Assembly: GCA_029891385.1 (NCBI GenBank)
Contig: CM057228.1
Coordinates: 23,556,809-23,620,808 of the forward strand
DNA from: Erythroxylum novogranatense
Taxonomy: Eukaryota > Streptophyta > Magnoliopsida > Malpighiales > Erythroxylaceae
DNA length: 64,000 bases
Reading direction: 5' to 3'
A model generated the notes under the pieces. The model saw only the letters and a program-made list of their open reading frames with translations, ran no database searches and had not been told where the DNA came from. The translations under genes and the position numbers were made by a program. Positions 11,411 through 24,569 of the stretch are shown in pieces. Within the stretch, counting starts at the first letter, position 1. Each line of letters starts with the position of its first letter.

Positions 11411-12232
11411 GGGACAGTTTAGGCACTCGGTCACAACAAAGTAATTAAATGGAAAGTGGGTCTCGTGCACATATGCATAACATGATTGATTTGATTGTAC
11501 GGAATGGAAATGGTTGAATTACTTGTATTGAAGGACACTGCAACATTGTATTGAATGGGAATGTGACATTGTGTTGAATGGGAATGATAAATTGGATTGA
11601 ATGATCGATTTGATTATATTGAATATGACATTGTATTGACATAATGAAAATATGAAGCTGTATGTGAATGTGAGGTGTGATTGGGAATATGAATTGTGAC
11701 TTAATGGAAATGAAAATATGTGTTATATGTTATGTGATTGGGTGAACCATCGATGATGGTCACTCACCGAGTTCGCAAAACTCACTCAAAATTTGCATCT
11801 ATTTTCAGGTCTTGAAGAATACCCGTTTGACACGGAGTATGTCTCTGTAAGCGAAGTGAAGGATAGAGGTCGGGATCGATCATGTCTGCATTAGTGTCTT
11901 ATCGAATTATATTCCGCAATCATTGTGCAATAATGCTTTGTATTTATAATGAGCCATTATGGTTCTATTATTTCACATTGAGTGATTGTAAAATTATTAT
12001 TGAATGACTGTAATAACTGAAAATGATTAATTGTGAACATGGGCTCAAGTTTCTCACTGTTTATGTCGCGACAATGAACGTTTTTTTTTAAAAAAAATAA
12101 TAATCATAATAAGAGGAGAAAATGTTATACTGAGTTTTATACTGAGTGGTGTAGCATGTCACCCTCGCGGGGCACGGACCTGGATGTCACCGTCGATGTC
12201 GGGTTCGGGTCTTGTGAGAGTGGGGTGTTACA

Positions 12233-14872
12233 ATTTTAAATTGCATCATAATTGTTGCATCAGTTGTGCATTGAGTGCATTATGAAATGTTACATGTTTA
12301 ATATGTGATTATGTGAATGATTGATGAAATGAATTTAAAAAGGGGTTTTCTTTTAAGAAATACAAGTTTATGAAATTATGCTTTCAGACATGATTTGTTC
12401 AAGAATATCACGTTGTGAAAAGCAAGTTTACAAGAAAGTGCCATTCTAGGCAACAAGAAATCTATGTGATGTATGATCTATGCAATGATTTTTCATGAAT
12501 AAGTTTGTATTAATGATCAAAATATATAGATAGAGATAAATGCAAGATATGCAAGCTATTATATGGGGGAAAACGGGATGATAATATGAATGATAAAGTA
12601 GATAAGTACAAGAAGGTAATTTGTTTTCTATTGAGAGTATCAATATGATGATCCAAAGTTTGTGGGGTCAGCACATGCAAGTGAGTTTGTTATGCACGAA
12701 GGTAGTACGTGTATGGACATGATCGAGGACACAACCTAAGACCTAGAATTATTATGTTAATATAGCTCCCATAGTCTAAAGTTTAAGGGGAACTAGAGTA
12801 TCACATGACAGTGCTCCCAATGATCATGCGGGGACCACTTGAAAATTTTCAAAAAAAAAAAAATGTTGCCCTAAGAAATGATTTGACGGTCCAGATAAGA
12901 ATATTATCTGGAATGATAGAAATCAAAGTGGCAAGAATGTAAAGCAGAATTTGTAAGTGGGCAAAATGGGATGAAATTTATGATGCCACCCACGTATAGG
13001 TGGTAATAAGTGTGTTCATTTATTCCTTTAGGTTTGGGCAAATTGGACATGATAACTTTGTGAGGATGCTGGAAATTGATTTTCCAGAGGTATTAAGAAT
13101 ATCTAACATGATGATGAAATAGGCAATTGAGCAAGGTTGCATAGATAGTATAGATAATTGTAGCAAGAAATGATTAAGTTGGAATAAGCGGATCGATATA
13201 CCAAAGAAGGAAGCATAATGTATTATTGAATAAGTATGTAGATATTACCCTCATGCTAAGGGATCGCATGAGTGAAATTATGAAATTGAAGAGACAATGA
13301 TTTCTACTACAAGGATATATATATATGCCTAAGTTCAAGCTAATACCATGTGAAAGTATCTAGGAGATACAGATTATGACTCGATGAATATGTTGAAGTC
13401 ATAAGAAGGTAAGTTACAAATGAGTTTCAATATAAGGAGAAATTGACACGAATGAGCAAATATGAGAATAAGTCCGGTGAAATCGGAGGAATTACAGGGA
13501 ATGAAGAGAAAAGTCATTCAAGGAAGAAAATCAATAAGGGAAATTGAAAAGGAAGTGAGGCAGGAAACATGAAAAATGATGAGGGAACACATGGAAATTG
13601 ATACAAATTGTTTGGGTTAACAAAGGCCCGATAGCACTATGGTATTGAAGACTAATATGATCCAATATTTGATGGCGTATGGATGAAGACATGAAGAAAA
13701 TGTTTAAAGTGTATGAGTAATATAAGTAAAGGTAATGTATATCATATGAATTTGGAGGTTCTATGGTATGACCGATATGATATAAGAGATTTGGTAAAAT
13801 CCAATGCGGGACAATAAAGTGAATTCATATGTATCAAGAAAAGCGAAAGTCGTATGGGTTAATGATTTGGTGCAGGATTTAGAATGACTACATTGATAAT
13901 TGTTATGTAAATTTGGAGATAAAATATGTGTGAGAACATCTTAGATATGCACATGCAAGTGCACATCGTATGATTTGATCTGATTCAAGAATCGAAAAAA
14001 AAAAATGTGTAATATGAGACCGAAGGTCTAGGGTTGTACAAGTGAGAAGCTCCAGGTAGAGTTGAGTGATATATCAGATACATTAAGCATGAGTTCGATA
14101 TCATGATGACCAGAACTAGAGCAAAAGTAAGCATAATATGGTGGGGTTTAGTATATCCCAAATTGAGAAAATAAGAAATGCGTAGAGTAAATGGAAATGA
14201 ATGAATAAATAGATTGTTAACAAAGTACAAGTGGTAGCCTAAGATTATGTATCCTCGTAGGGAAATATTGAATGGTCTTCCAGTGATTAAGAATATCACG
14301 TAAGCAAGTAAATATTTGAATTAATGGGTTTAATTATCAAGAATATGTTTAAGGCAGATAGTTGAAGTTCATAAGACTATGAGATCCAAGTATAGGTCTA
14401 ATTGACTTTAAGTGCAAAAATCACGATACTAGTGAGTTCAGTTAAACTTTGTATGAGGAATTATAGGGATCAACGACAAGAGCGCGAAAATTGGTAAGAA
14501 TAAGCAAGAGCGTAAGAACGTTAGTACCGAATCACTTAGCGTTTTCATGATGGGATCATTAAGTGCATGACAAGTTACTCAGTGATACTCCGAGAACTAC
14601 ATGAACATGAATACATGATTATGAATATATATATGTATGAATACAATCATGCTAAGTTATGCTCAAGATAAATCAAGTAGGGTCAGGAAGGCATGATATC
14701 TAAGCAAATCACGATATGAATGGCTGAATCTGTTAATTTGGGGTTATGGAAAAGAAAGAATTTGAGTGAGGAAAGGAATAGAAGAGCAAAAGAGTCCAAG
14801 AGGAAGTAACCCTTAAGACTCTATCAGTAAGATATGAATTTCGAGGACGAAATTTCTTAAGGGGGGAAGAAA
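12233..14872 (+). repeat. Element F interior, right part, non-coding (1-14 is the left sliver)
   Basis: Sequence between the end of G and the F 3' LTR. Positions 1-14 are the other side of the same interior, separated by the G insertion. No protein domain is recognisable. The + strand is again C-poor, and the frames seen (such as 13985-14299 on the - strand) look like composition artefacts. It ends in a polypurine tract, so it is the 3' half of an LTR-element interior. The 5' half and 5' LTR lie off the left edge. Confidence 0.75.
14837..14872 (+). other. Element F polypurine tract with upstream inverted repeat
   Basis: AATTTC-GAGGAC-GAAATT (14837-14854) is followed by TCTTAAGGGGGGAAGAAA up to the LTR start. 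This matches the pre-tract sequence typical of Del/Tekay chromoviruses. Confidence 0.85.
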
Positions 14873-15355
14873 TGTTAGCCCCGAATTTCTTTTATGTTAA
14901 TTAAGCATGATTAGTGTTAGTATTTAATTAAGTTGTTATTGATTAAGTAAGGAGGCATAAATAAGTTAGTCGACTAATGATTTAAAGTAATAAAATGTGT
15001 TAGATAAGTTGTGAAGTAGTAGTGAAAGAAGAATAAGAGAATAAAGGTGGAATGGGCTTTAGTTGTCTTGACTTAGAAAGAAGGAAAAGAGTGGGCTTAG
15101 GCTAAATGGGCTTAAGTTGTAAATAGTAGTATAAGAAGAAGAGGAGGAAATAAAGAGAAGGGAAGAGGATAATTGGGCTTAATGAATTAATGGGCCTAAG
15201 CAAGTTGAGTAGGAAAAAGAATTAGTGGGCTTAAAGAGAACCAATGGGCTTAAGTTAAAGAGAATATGATGTAGGAAAATAAGAAGGAAGATGAAGAAGG
15301 AAGTAGAAGAGAGGAGATGGGCTTAAGTGATTGGGCTTGAGAATTTAGTGAGGAG

Positions 15356-15363
15356 TATAAAAG
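15356..15363 (+). promoter_or_regulatory. TATA-like box of F LTR
   Basis: TATAAAAG, about 480 bp into the LTR and roughly 240 bp before the predicted splice donor. Good match to the plant TATA consensus; no transcript evidence. Confidence 0.45.
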
Positions 15364-15598
15364 AAGAGTTAAATGAGTAAGTAGGAGGATTTAAAGAAGG
15401 AAGAAACGAAAATGTAGGAGAGGAGAGAGGAGTTTACTGACAATGAGAGGAAAAGAAGAAGAGAAGAAGAAAATGCTAGGTCATGGGATTTCTAATGGTT
15501 CAAGAGCTTGTTTGAAGAAAGTTGAAGAAGAAAAAGTGTGGAGAATGCTCCAAGCTACAATCTAAGCTAAGAAACTCTTTGGGAAGTTGGAGATTAAG

Positions 15599-16747
15599 GT
15601 AAGCTTGGATTTTTAGTTTGATCTTTTGTTGGGTTTTTGGTTGAAAATGCTTGGAAATAAGATGGGTATAGTGATTCCCAAATCAATTTCATGAAAGAGT
15701 TGATATAGTTTTCCAATTGAAGTTGTTTTGATTTGGGTTTTTGTTGTTCTTGAAGTTGAACAAGAAGAAAGAGAAGAGCTAGGGGGAGAGCTCCATTAGA
15801 CAAGGATTTAGCAATTGATGAGGTAGGTTTTATGTTTATAGTTGAATAATGGGCCATTTATATGTTTTCTAAATTTAAAAGGTTAAATGATTTCAAATTT
15901 ATAGTTTATGAATGCTTTGAGAAATTAGCATCATTGATGTAATTGTTTTAAAATGATTTGAGAATTATCATGAGAAGTTGATTGATTGAATGAAAATTGT
16001 TAAGTGTTGTTATGTTAAATAGTTGATTGATACTTGTGTTGGATGAAATGATAAATGCATATGAAATGCTTCATGTTCATGACTTAAGGTATGAAGATTT
16101 GCATGATTTATGCAATACAAGAATTTGCAAAATATTGCCATTTGGCAATCATGATTTCAAGCACATGATTGTATGTTAAGTGGGTTAGGTTAAGTCCACC
16201 CAAGAAACGTCTCGTGCACGATGACCATGAAAAGCCTTCTCCCGGTTGCCCCGATTGGGCTAGGATGTTCCTTTTTGGACTCCTCAAGAATTTGCCTACA
16301 TAAGACCATTAAATGGAATTATGTAGTTGCCATGAATTGTGGACTTACCGAACCATCATGATGTGTTTAAGTATTATGTGTTATGTGTTACATTACAAGA
16401 TCATTTCATGAATTGCATTCATGTCTTTATGACTAATTAGAAAATGCATGAGTTTTATTAAAGATTTCATGAACGTTTGAAGAATGTGGGAATTGCAAAT
16501 ATGACCCTATGAACGATTTAAAATGGAGTATAAATTGCCTTTATGATTTACAAACAAGTCGAAAAGTGGTATGGTTTAAAATTTTTAAGCAAATGACAAG
16601 AGGTTTTTATGGAAACAAATGTTTCATGATTTCAAAAGGAAAGTTTTATGGAAATGGATTTTATAAACTGTTTTGTTCATTATTATGATTATAAGCATAT
16701 TACCTATTGAGCCCCAAGCTCACCCCCCTCTTTTTCCCAAATTCCAG
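15599..16747 (+). other. Predicted intron inside the F LTR
   Basis: AAG|GTAAGC at the left. At the right, a tract of C and T (CACCCCCCTCTTTTTCCC) precedes ATTCCAG|GT. Length is about 1.15 kb. The arrangement parallels the predicted introns in the LTRs of G, A and B, although the F LTR is from a different family. Confidence 0.4.
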
Positions 16748-17649
16748 GTATTAAACAAGAAAATCAAGAGATGTGAGATCAAGGCACAAATAGCCTATTT
16801 TGTTGTGTATTTAAAGTTAGATGATGTAACATAAGGTTAAAATTGTATTGTGAGCGTTTGAATGAGGTAAATTGAGATGATTGGGATTTGTGTATATGTA
16901 ATTGGGATATTGGTATTGGTAATGAAATCTTGGCTTGGAAATGACATTGGGATATGTAAACGTTGATCTTATGGTATTCATGAAAGATTGGTTTCAGATA
17001 TGAAATTGAATTAGATAAATTATATATATATGAATGGTCATGATGATGGTTGAGTATGAATGGATGATATAAGTTTGGATATATATATATATCGTATGCA
17101 AAGCAGTGGAAAATAAGTAGGTTCAAAGAAGTAATCAATTGAATTGATGAGCATTGAGTACAAGTTGCCATTGTTGGAAATCGAAACTTTATGAATAAGA
17201 AAAGATGGGAATAGTATGAAACATGAAATGTTGTTGAATATAAAGGATCATATGGATTGAAGTTGAGAGTTAGCTTGTGATGGGTGAAAGTTGCTTGAGT
17301 GATGGCTTGGGTCATGTGGATGGATCCATTGGCAATTGGGATTAAATTGAGAGTAGATGAGTTGAATAAAAGTGTCAAAAGTTGTGAGGGTTAGAACACA
17401 TGCCGTCCTTATTCATTCGGTCATATTATTATTTCGATGGTCATGATCGAGTAGTGACCTTTGGTGGACTTTACCTTACTAAATGATGGAGTTAGCTTTA
17501 CACCCTTCATAAGATTTATAGTTCATCTTCTTACCTTTCCATAGAGGTATAGTATGCCCCAATTGGAGCTAGGGATCAAAAGTTATGAGTCTTGAAAGAT
17601 GATGATTCCAAGTGGTTCGAAAGAAGGGTCCCAATGATCATTGGAAGGT

Positions 17650-17834
17650 GTTCCAATCGACTAGGAAAAATTCCAGTCGACTGGAAAGTGTTCCAGTCGA
17701 CTACCGGAGGGCGGAGAATATTTCTCGTAAGTTCCAGTCGACTATAAAGTGTTCCAATGATTGGAAATGTTTCGATGACTATAACCAAAGATAATACCTA
17801 TCCGGCCGACCAGCACCTAGTCCAATCGACTAGA
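17650..17834. repeat. GTCGAC / ATCGAC palindrome cluster in F LTR
   Basis: Repeated TTCCAGTCGACTGG-like units: TTCCAATCGACTAGG, TTCCAGTCGACTGG, TTCCAGTCGACTACC, TTCCAGTCGACTATA and, farther on, CCAATCGACTAG. Spacing is irregular (20-60 bp). Confidence 0.7.
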
Positions 17835-18778
17835 TTGTTAGCCAAGTGTTTTGGACGTTATTAGAGGCCGAATTTGGTTTTGTGGTCTTCATAAGAGTTG
17901 TAGATCTAGATGTCTACTTTCGTATGGTGAAAGAATGAACACATTTGAACCTCTATATTAAAAGTTATAGCAATCGCGCCAAAAGAGTTTCAATTTGATT
18001 TTTGAAGTGAGCATGGTCCATTGTTTGGGGCATAATTCACTCATCCGACCTCAAAATGAGGTGAATTTTGAACCATAGACTCATGAGACATATAGGTACC
18101 TCTACATAAAATTTTATAGCAATTGGAGTTGAACTGAGCAATTTTGTATTGTATCAAGTAAGAGGTCAGCTAAGAAAGCATAATGAAGGTTTTGTACACA
18201 TTATGGTTTTTCGGGATATCATGAGCTATAGAACTCCAAATGAAGTGATTTTTGAGCCATGGATTCATGAGACATGTAGGTATCTACCCATAAGAATTTG
18301 TGCCATTTGGAGTTAAATTGAGGAACTTTTCTTTAATGCAATTGAGTGGTCGGACAAGAGAATATGATCCGGTTATGAATAAACTTTGGATTTTAAGCGT
18401 ATCTTGAGTTGTAAAACTCCAATGAAGGTATTTCTTATGTCAAATTTAACAAGGATTAGTATTATGATACTAGGAAGAAGTCAATTGAAATTGAGTTCTC
18501 AAAGTCTTCCCAGTTGGACCACAAGTAAGCAAGTTGAGTTCAAGGATGAGACATGTTTGAATGGGCCCGACATCAAGATGTCGCAAGTGAAATTCGAGAT
18601 GATAGAATATGAACAAGGTATGATTCATGTCTATTAAGGGTTTTCAAAATGTAAATAGTCCAAAAAAAAAAAAAAAAACGACGGCTAATTAGGGTTAATG
18701 GCATAAACCCTACAAGGTAAAATGGCTAAGTTTCATGTTACATGATCCGGAGTTGGACTCCGGTAACGGGGTCTAACA

Positions 18779-19668
18779 TTTCTAGAGTCTCTTTTGTAGT
18801 GCTAATTAATAGGGATCTATCAAAACTTTTTAAGCTTTAAAAGGCCTGAGACAAGGAGATCCATTACCAACTTATCTTTTTACAATCACTATAAATTTAT
18901 TACACAAGATCACTAATCTAATCACTGTTAAAACTTCATAGTTCAAATACCATCATAGGAGTGGAAATCTTAAAATTTCATAACTATCATTTGTTGATGA
19001 TTTACTAATGTTGTTGCTAATAATCCTATATCAATTGGAGAATTATTAAACTCATTGTAAATCTTCAACAGAATTTGAGGATTAAGTTTTAATCATACCA
19101 AGAGTTTTGCCTATTTTTATAAACATAATCGAGTAGACTCTATATAATTGATTTCAAATATAGGCTTGAAGAGTTTGTAGGTATCTTATATCTTAGTGTT
19201 CCCATTTCAATAAAGAAACTGAAGGAAATATAATACAAGCCTTTAATATCTTCTATTGAGAAGAGCATCTTTTCATGGAGTAATAAGTTCCTTTCATATG
19301 GAGGAAGATTGCTATTAGCTATCTCAATCTTAGTAACTTGCACATCTACTAGCTCTCTCATCTTGCATTGCCAAGGAGTATACTAAAGAAAATTGATAGA
19401 ATGATGTGAGACTTTAAATGGAATGGTCAAAATACCTTTTATGGAAAAAAATCATAAGGTTAAATGGAGTGCAATTCGTTTCCCTAAGGAACAAGAAGGT
19501 CGTGGAATTACATTTCAAACTAGAATGGCTAAAGCAATAACGGCTAAGAGGCTTTGCATAATTTTTGTTTAAAAAATAAAATCTTTGGGTCAAATAGTTC
19601 ACATTAAACAAGAGAACATATGGACTATTAAATGTAAACAATCCTATTCACTTTAGTAAATCCTAAAT
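18779..19668 (+). pseudogene. LINE reverse transcriptase remnant (ORF2-like)
   Basis: Non-LTR retrotransposon reverse transcriptase, truncated on both sides by LTR insertions. From 18840 the frame reads KGLRQGDPLPTYLF, the conserved LINE motif around GLRQGDPLSPYLF. At 18990-19001 FVDD stands where FADD, with the catalytic aspartates, is expected. From 19189 comes YLSVPISIKKLKE, matching the usual YLGVPL..KKL. After 19260 IFSWSNKFLSYGGRLLL matches the W..K.LS.AGR block. Near 19456 KVKWSAIRFPKEQEGRGI matches the W..VC.PK..GGLG block. Several stops and frameshifts separate these, so it is dead. It is the oldest element visible, being the target of both F and A. Confidence 0.85.
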
Positions 19669-22600
19669 TGTAACATCCCACCCTCAATTGGAAGGGTAGA
19701 ATAGTAAATTGACATAGGATGTGCTAGATTGGGATTTCATAGGACTGCTCATGCATAATAGGATTGCTACATAGTCACAATTGTGCACATGAACTTACTG
19801 TACATGCATACATGACATTTCCGGTTTTCGTGCCTAAGGCAATTTTATTGGGATTAACGTGATTTTTGGGTTTGGAAAATTATTCTGAGTGCGCCATAAA
19901 TTGTTTTCTAATTTAAGGGATTTTCAGGAATTTTTCGGAGAAAATTTCCGGACAGGAAAAATCGCCAAGGGGCGAACCGGTTGATTTTCGGTATCGAAAA
20001 TTTCTATCCAATGGCACTACAATATTGGGTATAATATTTTGGGATTTAAATTAGGGCCATTGGAGTGGATTGGGTTAATTGTTGATTAGGATTAATTGAT
20101 TAAAGTTTATTAAGTTCATTACTTTGACTTTTCTTCTTTCATTTTGGACTAATATTATTTTGACACCTAGCCTTCATTTAATGCTCACTTGCTTCCTCCC
20201 ACAGTTTTGCCTTGTTAAATGAATGAAAAGAGAAAGTTGATAGTTTATTTCATCCTCATCCGAAAGCATCTCCTCCCTTTTTGCTCTCTCCATCGATTTT
20301 TTTTTCTTCTCCTCCTTTTATTTAGCTAATTGTTGTCTTCCTCCTCCAACCTTAAGAGCCTTGCATGCATCCAAGCTACTTTTTATGATGATGACCTTGT
20401 GTGAGGATTAGAAAGTAAAGAAAGTGGTGTAGTATTGAAGAGAAAAGCTTGAATTAGGTAAGTTGTATTGTTAAGCTTTAATTAAGGTTTAATTATGAAT
20501 TTATGAATCATGGTAGTTAGAAACATTAAATGGGAGATATGGTATGTTTATTATGTTTATTGATGCCTTAAATTGATGGTAATTATTGCTTGAATTAATG
20601 GGTATAAGATTAGGGTTAGTTATGAATTGAAAGTAGGATGAGTGATGAATGGTTTTAGCTTGATTGTAATTGCATTTTGATGATGAATTGTGCATAGGAA
20701 TTGAGGAATTAATGCTGCCAACTTTTGTGTAAGTATACAAATAAACATTGTGTTGAGTTTGTGGCTGAATTGGAGGTGTAAATGAAGGTATATTAATGTA
20801 GGTAAAGTGATAGAATGGAAGAGGATGAGATATAGATGAAATCTGGAAAATTTGGTGTTTAACCTAGTGAAATGTTTTGATCATAACTCATTGTGTAGGT
20901 GATAAAATGAGGTGAGGTTTGTGCCCAATTAAACTTTGGGATGTTGGCTACATTTTTGTGTGAAATAGGTGTTGTCAAATTTTAACTTTAAAAGGTTGCA
21001 ATATGGCTTGGAAAGTTACTGCTATTGACTGGAATGAATAGTACCCGAAACCATAACCTAGAGTTTTGCTAATTTTTTTCTAAATTAATTGATAAGGAAT
21101 TAGGACAAATGGACTAAATGAAAGTTAAAGCCTATTAAGTTAGCTTTCCAATGCCACTGATTTTGAAATTTTTCGATATGTCTATTAGGAGTTATGGACT
21201 GATGATTGTTGGCTGTTTTTATGCATTGAATGAAACCTAGCTGGAATGTCAAATTTGGTGTACATTCAGATTAGGAGGAATTTTAGTAATTTTTGTGCAT
21301 TGAATTGGTGTTGGAAATCTACTGAAGAGTTTTAGATGACACATTCATCTTGAAAATGGTGTATGGAATATAATTTCTGGAAATCAGATGTGGGAGTTAT
21401 GGATTTTCACAATTTGAACCTACATTGTGATGTTAATTGCTGATTAGGTCAGAAATTTGCATAACATATTTGACACTGTTAGAGGCTGAATTGGAGTCTG
21501 GTTATTTCATGAAGAATTGAAGTTTGAGATTTTATCTTTTCAGGTATATAAAGTGGTCATTTGTTTGACTTGTATACAGGGAGATATGATTGATAGAAAG
21601 TTACTGCTCAAATTGAGTGATTTCAGGGACAACAACCTTGAGTGAATTATTTGACCTAGTTAGCAAGGGAATTGAAATTTGGGTTGTTTCATGAAAGTTG
21701 TAGATAACATTGTGATCTTGATGAGAATATTTATTGTATAATTTTTGACTGCATAGAATGAAAGATAGTGAATTTTCAATGACTATTCTGTTTTAGGAAG
21801 TGAATGTGTGGGCAGTAGCTTACATTGGATGTTTGACACCCTTAGTGGTGAAATTGATTTTTCTGGACTAAAGGAAACTTGTAGAGGGTTTCATTTTCTT
21901 TCCAACAAGGTATAGTTTGCATTTTTCTGAAATGTGTACAAAAAGTTATGAGAGCTTGAATTTTGGACAGGAAAGAGGGAAAAAGAGAAGGAAACATGGG
22001 TCCGGGTAAAAGTCTGTGTAATCACTGTTTTATAAAGTTGGGACCTATAGAGGTCAAAATTGAGCGCCGTCAACGCCATTGGATTTCTTATTTTTGAAAC
22101 GGATTTTTCTGTGGAAAAAGATGAGATTAGGGTCGAGAATATCATGATCATGCATTGTGCACCTTCTAAGTGTTACATGTGCATTCTGAAATAGTTCTGA
22201 TTGAACAATTGATAATGTTTGTTGTTTGCTATCACTGTTATAGAGTCACACTTGGAGCGTCGGTCCACCGACGTCACCGAGACTGCCAGATTTTGGCTCG
22301 AAAATACAGGTGAGTAACCTAGTTGGTTTCTCAAATTCTGAATGTCTAAATGCCTATGTGAATTACTTCACGAGGTGATTTACATAGACATCAAACATAT
22401 TGGATGGAATTACATGCTTTTACTGTATTGAATGGAACTACTTGCAAAGGTGAATTGTATGGTTACTGAACTGTATAGGATTAAGCTGCATGCTTTTACT
22501 GTATTGGATTGGACTACTGCATGAAACTGAAAAATGCAATACTGAGCTTTTATAGCCATATCCTTTGGATTACCGAAAATCGCAATCTTGGGCTTTTATA

Positions 22601-23095
22601 GCCATACTACTGTAAACCACTGAGTACTGCATTACATGCATAAATGCATGAACAGATAATGGACGTTGTGACCTAAGTTGCGATTATTATTGACCGGGCC
22701 TCGAGTCCGAGGGATTTATCCTTGAATACTGTACTGACCAGGCCTCGAGCTCGAGGAGAGAAATCACGAGCGTCCCCATTGAATCGGTGAGCACTTGGGC
22801 ACAACATCAATAATTGGAAAGAGTCACATATGCATTGTATTCACATGAATGACCTTTTGTGAAAATTACTGACACGTGATGGCATGATTTACTGTAAACT
22901 GTTACATGTTACTGCAAATCATTATTTAATGCTATAAATTGTTATGTTACTGCGAATTGAATATTATTGTATTATGCTGTACATCATGTGCGTAATGCAT
23001 GATTTGAGTGAACCATCGATGATGGTTTCTCACTGAGTTCGCAAAACTCACCCAAAATTTGCATCTATTTTTCAGGTCCTGAAGAATACCCCAGT
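19669..23095 (+). repeat. Element A 5' LTR, first piece
   Basis: Starts TGTAACATCCCACCC; interrupted after CCAGT by element B. Contains a pyrimidine-rich leader near 20240-20350, donor AG|GTAAGT at 20456, five degenerate repeat units (21123, 21328, 21514, 21696, 21877), the hairpin AACCATC-GAT-GATGGTT at 23011-23027 and acceptor TTTTTCAG ending at 23075. The slot that carries palindrome arrays in B, C and G has none here. Confidence 0.88.
20458..23075 (+). other. Predicted intron inside the A LTR
   Basis: Donor TTAG|GTAAGT and acceptor TATTTTTCAG|GT at the same landmarks as in G and B. Supported by consensus match and conserved position only. Confidence 0.4.
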
Positions 23096-23650
23096 TGTAA
23101 CATCCCACCCCCGACAGGAAGGGTAAAATAGTAAATTGGCATAGGAAGAGATTGATATGGATTTATTCGTATTGTCCATGCATACTGGTACTAGTGACCA
23201 GTGAAATCTGTGCACATGAAATAACTGTACATGCATACATGACATTCCCGGTTTGCGTGCCTAAGAAAATTTTATTGGGATTAACGTGGTTAATGGGTTT
23301 GAAAAATTATTCTGAGTGTGCCATAAATTGTTTTCTATTTTACTAGAATTATAGGAATTTTTAAGGATTTTTCGAGAAAATTCGATTTGGAAAAAATCGT
23401 CAAGTGGCGAACCGGTTGAATTTCTCTTGTTATGTGATCTTAAAACTCTTGCATATTCTGGTGGGACCCTAAAGTAGACCCTTAAACCATGTAGTAACGA
23501 AATTGTGGGTGTATAAGTTAGATATTTATTTATTAAAGTGATTAAAGTGATTAATGGAAAGCTTTTGACTTTTCTTCATTTCTCCATCAATTGCCAAGTG
23601 TCCAAAATGCTTTTGTCTTATTCTTAGCCTTGTAAGTCGGCAATTCATGG

Positions 23651-23658
23651 ATAAAAGG
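23651..23658 (+). promoter_or_regulatory. TATA-like box of B LTR (second copy 31171-31178)
   Basis: ATAAAAGG about 40 bp before the C/T-rich stretch that looks like a transcript leader. Both LTR copies keep it. No experimental support. Confidence 0.35.
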
Positions 23659-24569
23659 AGTGAAAAAGGTTGAATTATTGCTTATGCTCATCATCCACCG
23701 AAAATCCTCTCCATCTCCATCTCCATCGATTTTCATCTTCTTCATCAAACCTTCCTCCAAACTTCAAGCCTTCTTCTTCTAGACACCAAGTTCCTTACTT
23801 AATGGAGGGCCTTCACTTGCATGAGGTTAGAAAAAGGGGTTAGCAATTGTTAGGAAAGAATTGAAGAGAAGAGAAGGTTGGAAAAGCTAATAGGTAAGTG
23901 TTAAATTAAGTTTTGAATGGTGTTTTCAATGATGCTTAAGTATTACTTTATGAATCATGGTAGATAGAAACATTGAATGGGAGGTTTGGTGCATTTATTA
24001 TGCTTTTGGTTGCATTAAATTAATGACTATAATGGTTTGAATTAATGGGTAAAAGGTTAGGTTGAATTATGAATTGAAAGTAGTATGTTAGAAGTGGTTT
24101 TAGTTTGATTAGTGATGGCATATTGATGATTGATTTTACTTGGAAAGAAAGAATTAAGTGCTGCAAATTTTTTTTGTGTATTAGCCCTAGTACATATATA
24201 AATGGTATAAGAACTGATTTGTGTTCATTTGGATGGTTAATGATGTGTTAATGGTATTAGAAATGATAGAACAAAGGTTAACACCAAATCTGGAAAAATT
24301 AGGGTTTTTCACTGATTGTACTGTTGTTAGCATAATTAATTGTGTAGGAATGCAAATGAGGTGAGGTTTGTGCCCAATGAAACTTTGGGATGTTGGCTAA
24401 AACTTTGTGTGAAATAGGTGGTGTTAAATTGTAATGGTAGAAGGGTGAATTTTTGCATGGGAAGTTACTGTTTTATTGCCTGTGAACAGTAACCGAAACC
24501 ATAACCTATGAGCTTTGCTGATTTTTCTAAATTAATTAAGATGGAATTAGGGAGAATGGTCTTCATGAA

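Larger units (their letters stand above)
15..12232 (+). mobile_element. Element G: complete LARD-like LTR retrotransposon inserted in element F
   Basis: Two near-identical LTRs of about 4.2 kb (15-4212 and 8015-12232) flank a 3.8 kb interior. Both LTRs begin TGTAACATCC and end GGGGTGTTACA, giving the 7-bp terminal inverted repeat TGTAACA/TGTTACA. A primer-binding site follows the 5' LTR and a polypurine tract precedes the 3' LTR, so the element reads on the + strand. The flanks share ATTT (11-14 and 12233-12236), a short or imperfect target duplication. LTRs longer than the interior and the absence of gag-pol match the LARD class (large retrotransposon derivatives), non-autonomous Gypsy-type elements known from plants. 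The close similarity of the LTRs indicates a fairly recent insertion. The autonomous partner is not in this window. Confidence 0.9.
8015..12232 (+). repeat. Element G 3' LTR
   Basis: Near-identical to 15-4212 with the same ends. Differences are mostly single-base gains and losses in G/C runs and exchanges at CTG/CAG sites, for example ataactgaaa here against ataagcgaaa in the 5' LTR. The palindrome array is at 10368-10452, the 26-bp array starts at 11255, and the predicted splice sites fall at 8825 and 11808. Confidence 0.9.
14873..18778 (+). repeat. Element F 3' LTR (3.9 kb)
   Basis: Starts TGTTAGCCCCGAATTTC after the polypurine tract and ends GGGTCTAACA, giving the perfect terminal pair TGTTAG/CTAACA. 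It is followed by LINE coding remnants, so F inserted into a LINE. Inside are a TATA-like box (15356-15363), a donor AAG|GTAAGC at 15599, a pyrimidine tract and acceptor ending at 16747, a GTCGAC palindrome cluster (17650-17834) and an A-tract near 18662-18678. The 199-codon - strand frame at 16779-17378 has no recognisable domain. The LTR family differs from A, B, C and G but shares the layout. Confidence 0.85.

Noticed and set aside
16779..17378. 199-codon - strand frame in the F LTR
   Set aside because: Low-complexity composition and no family resemblance; spans the predicted acceptor region of an LTR.
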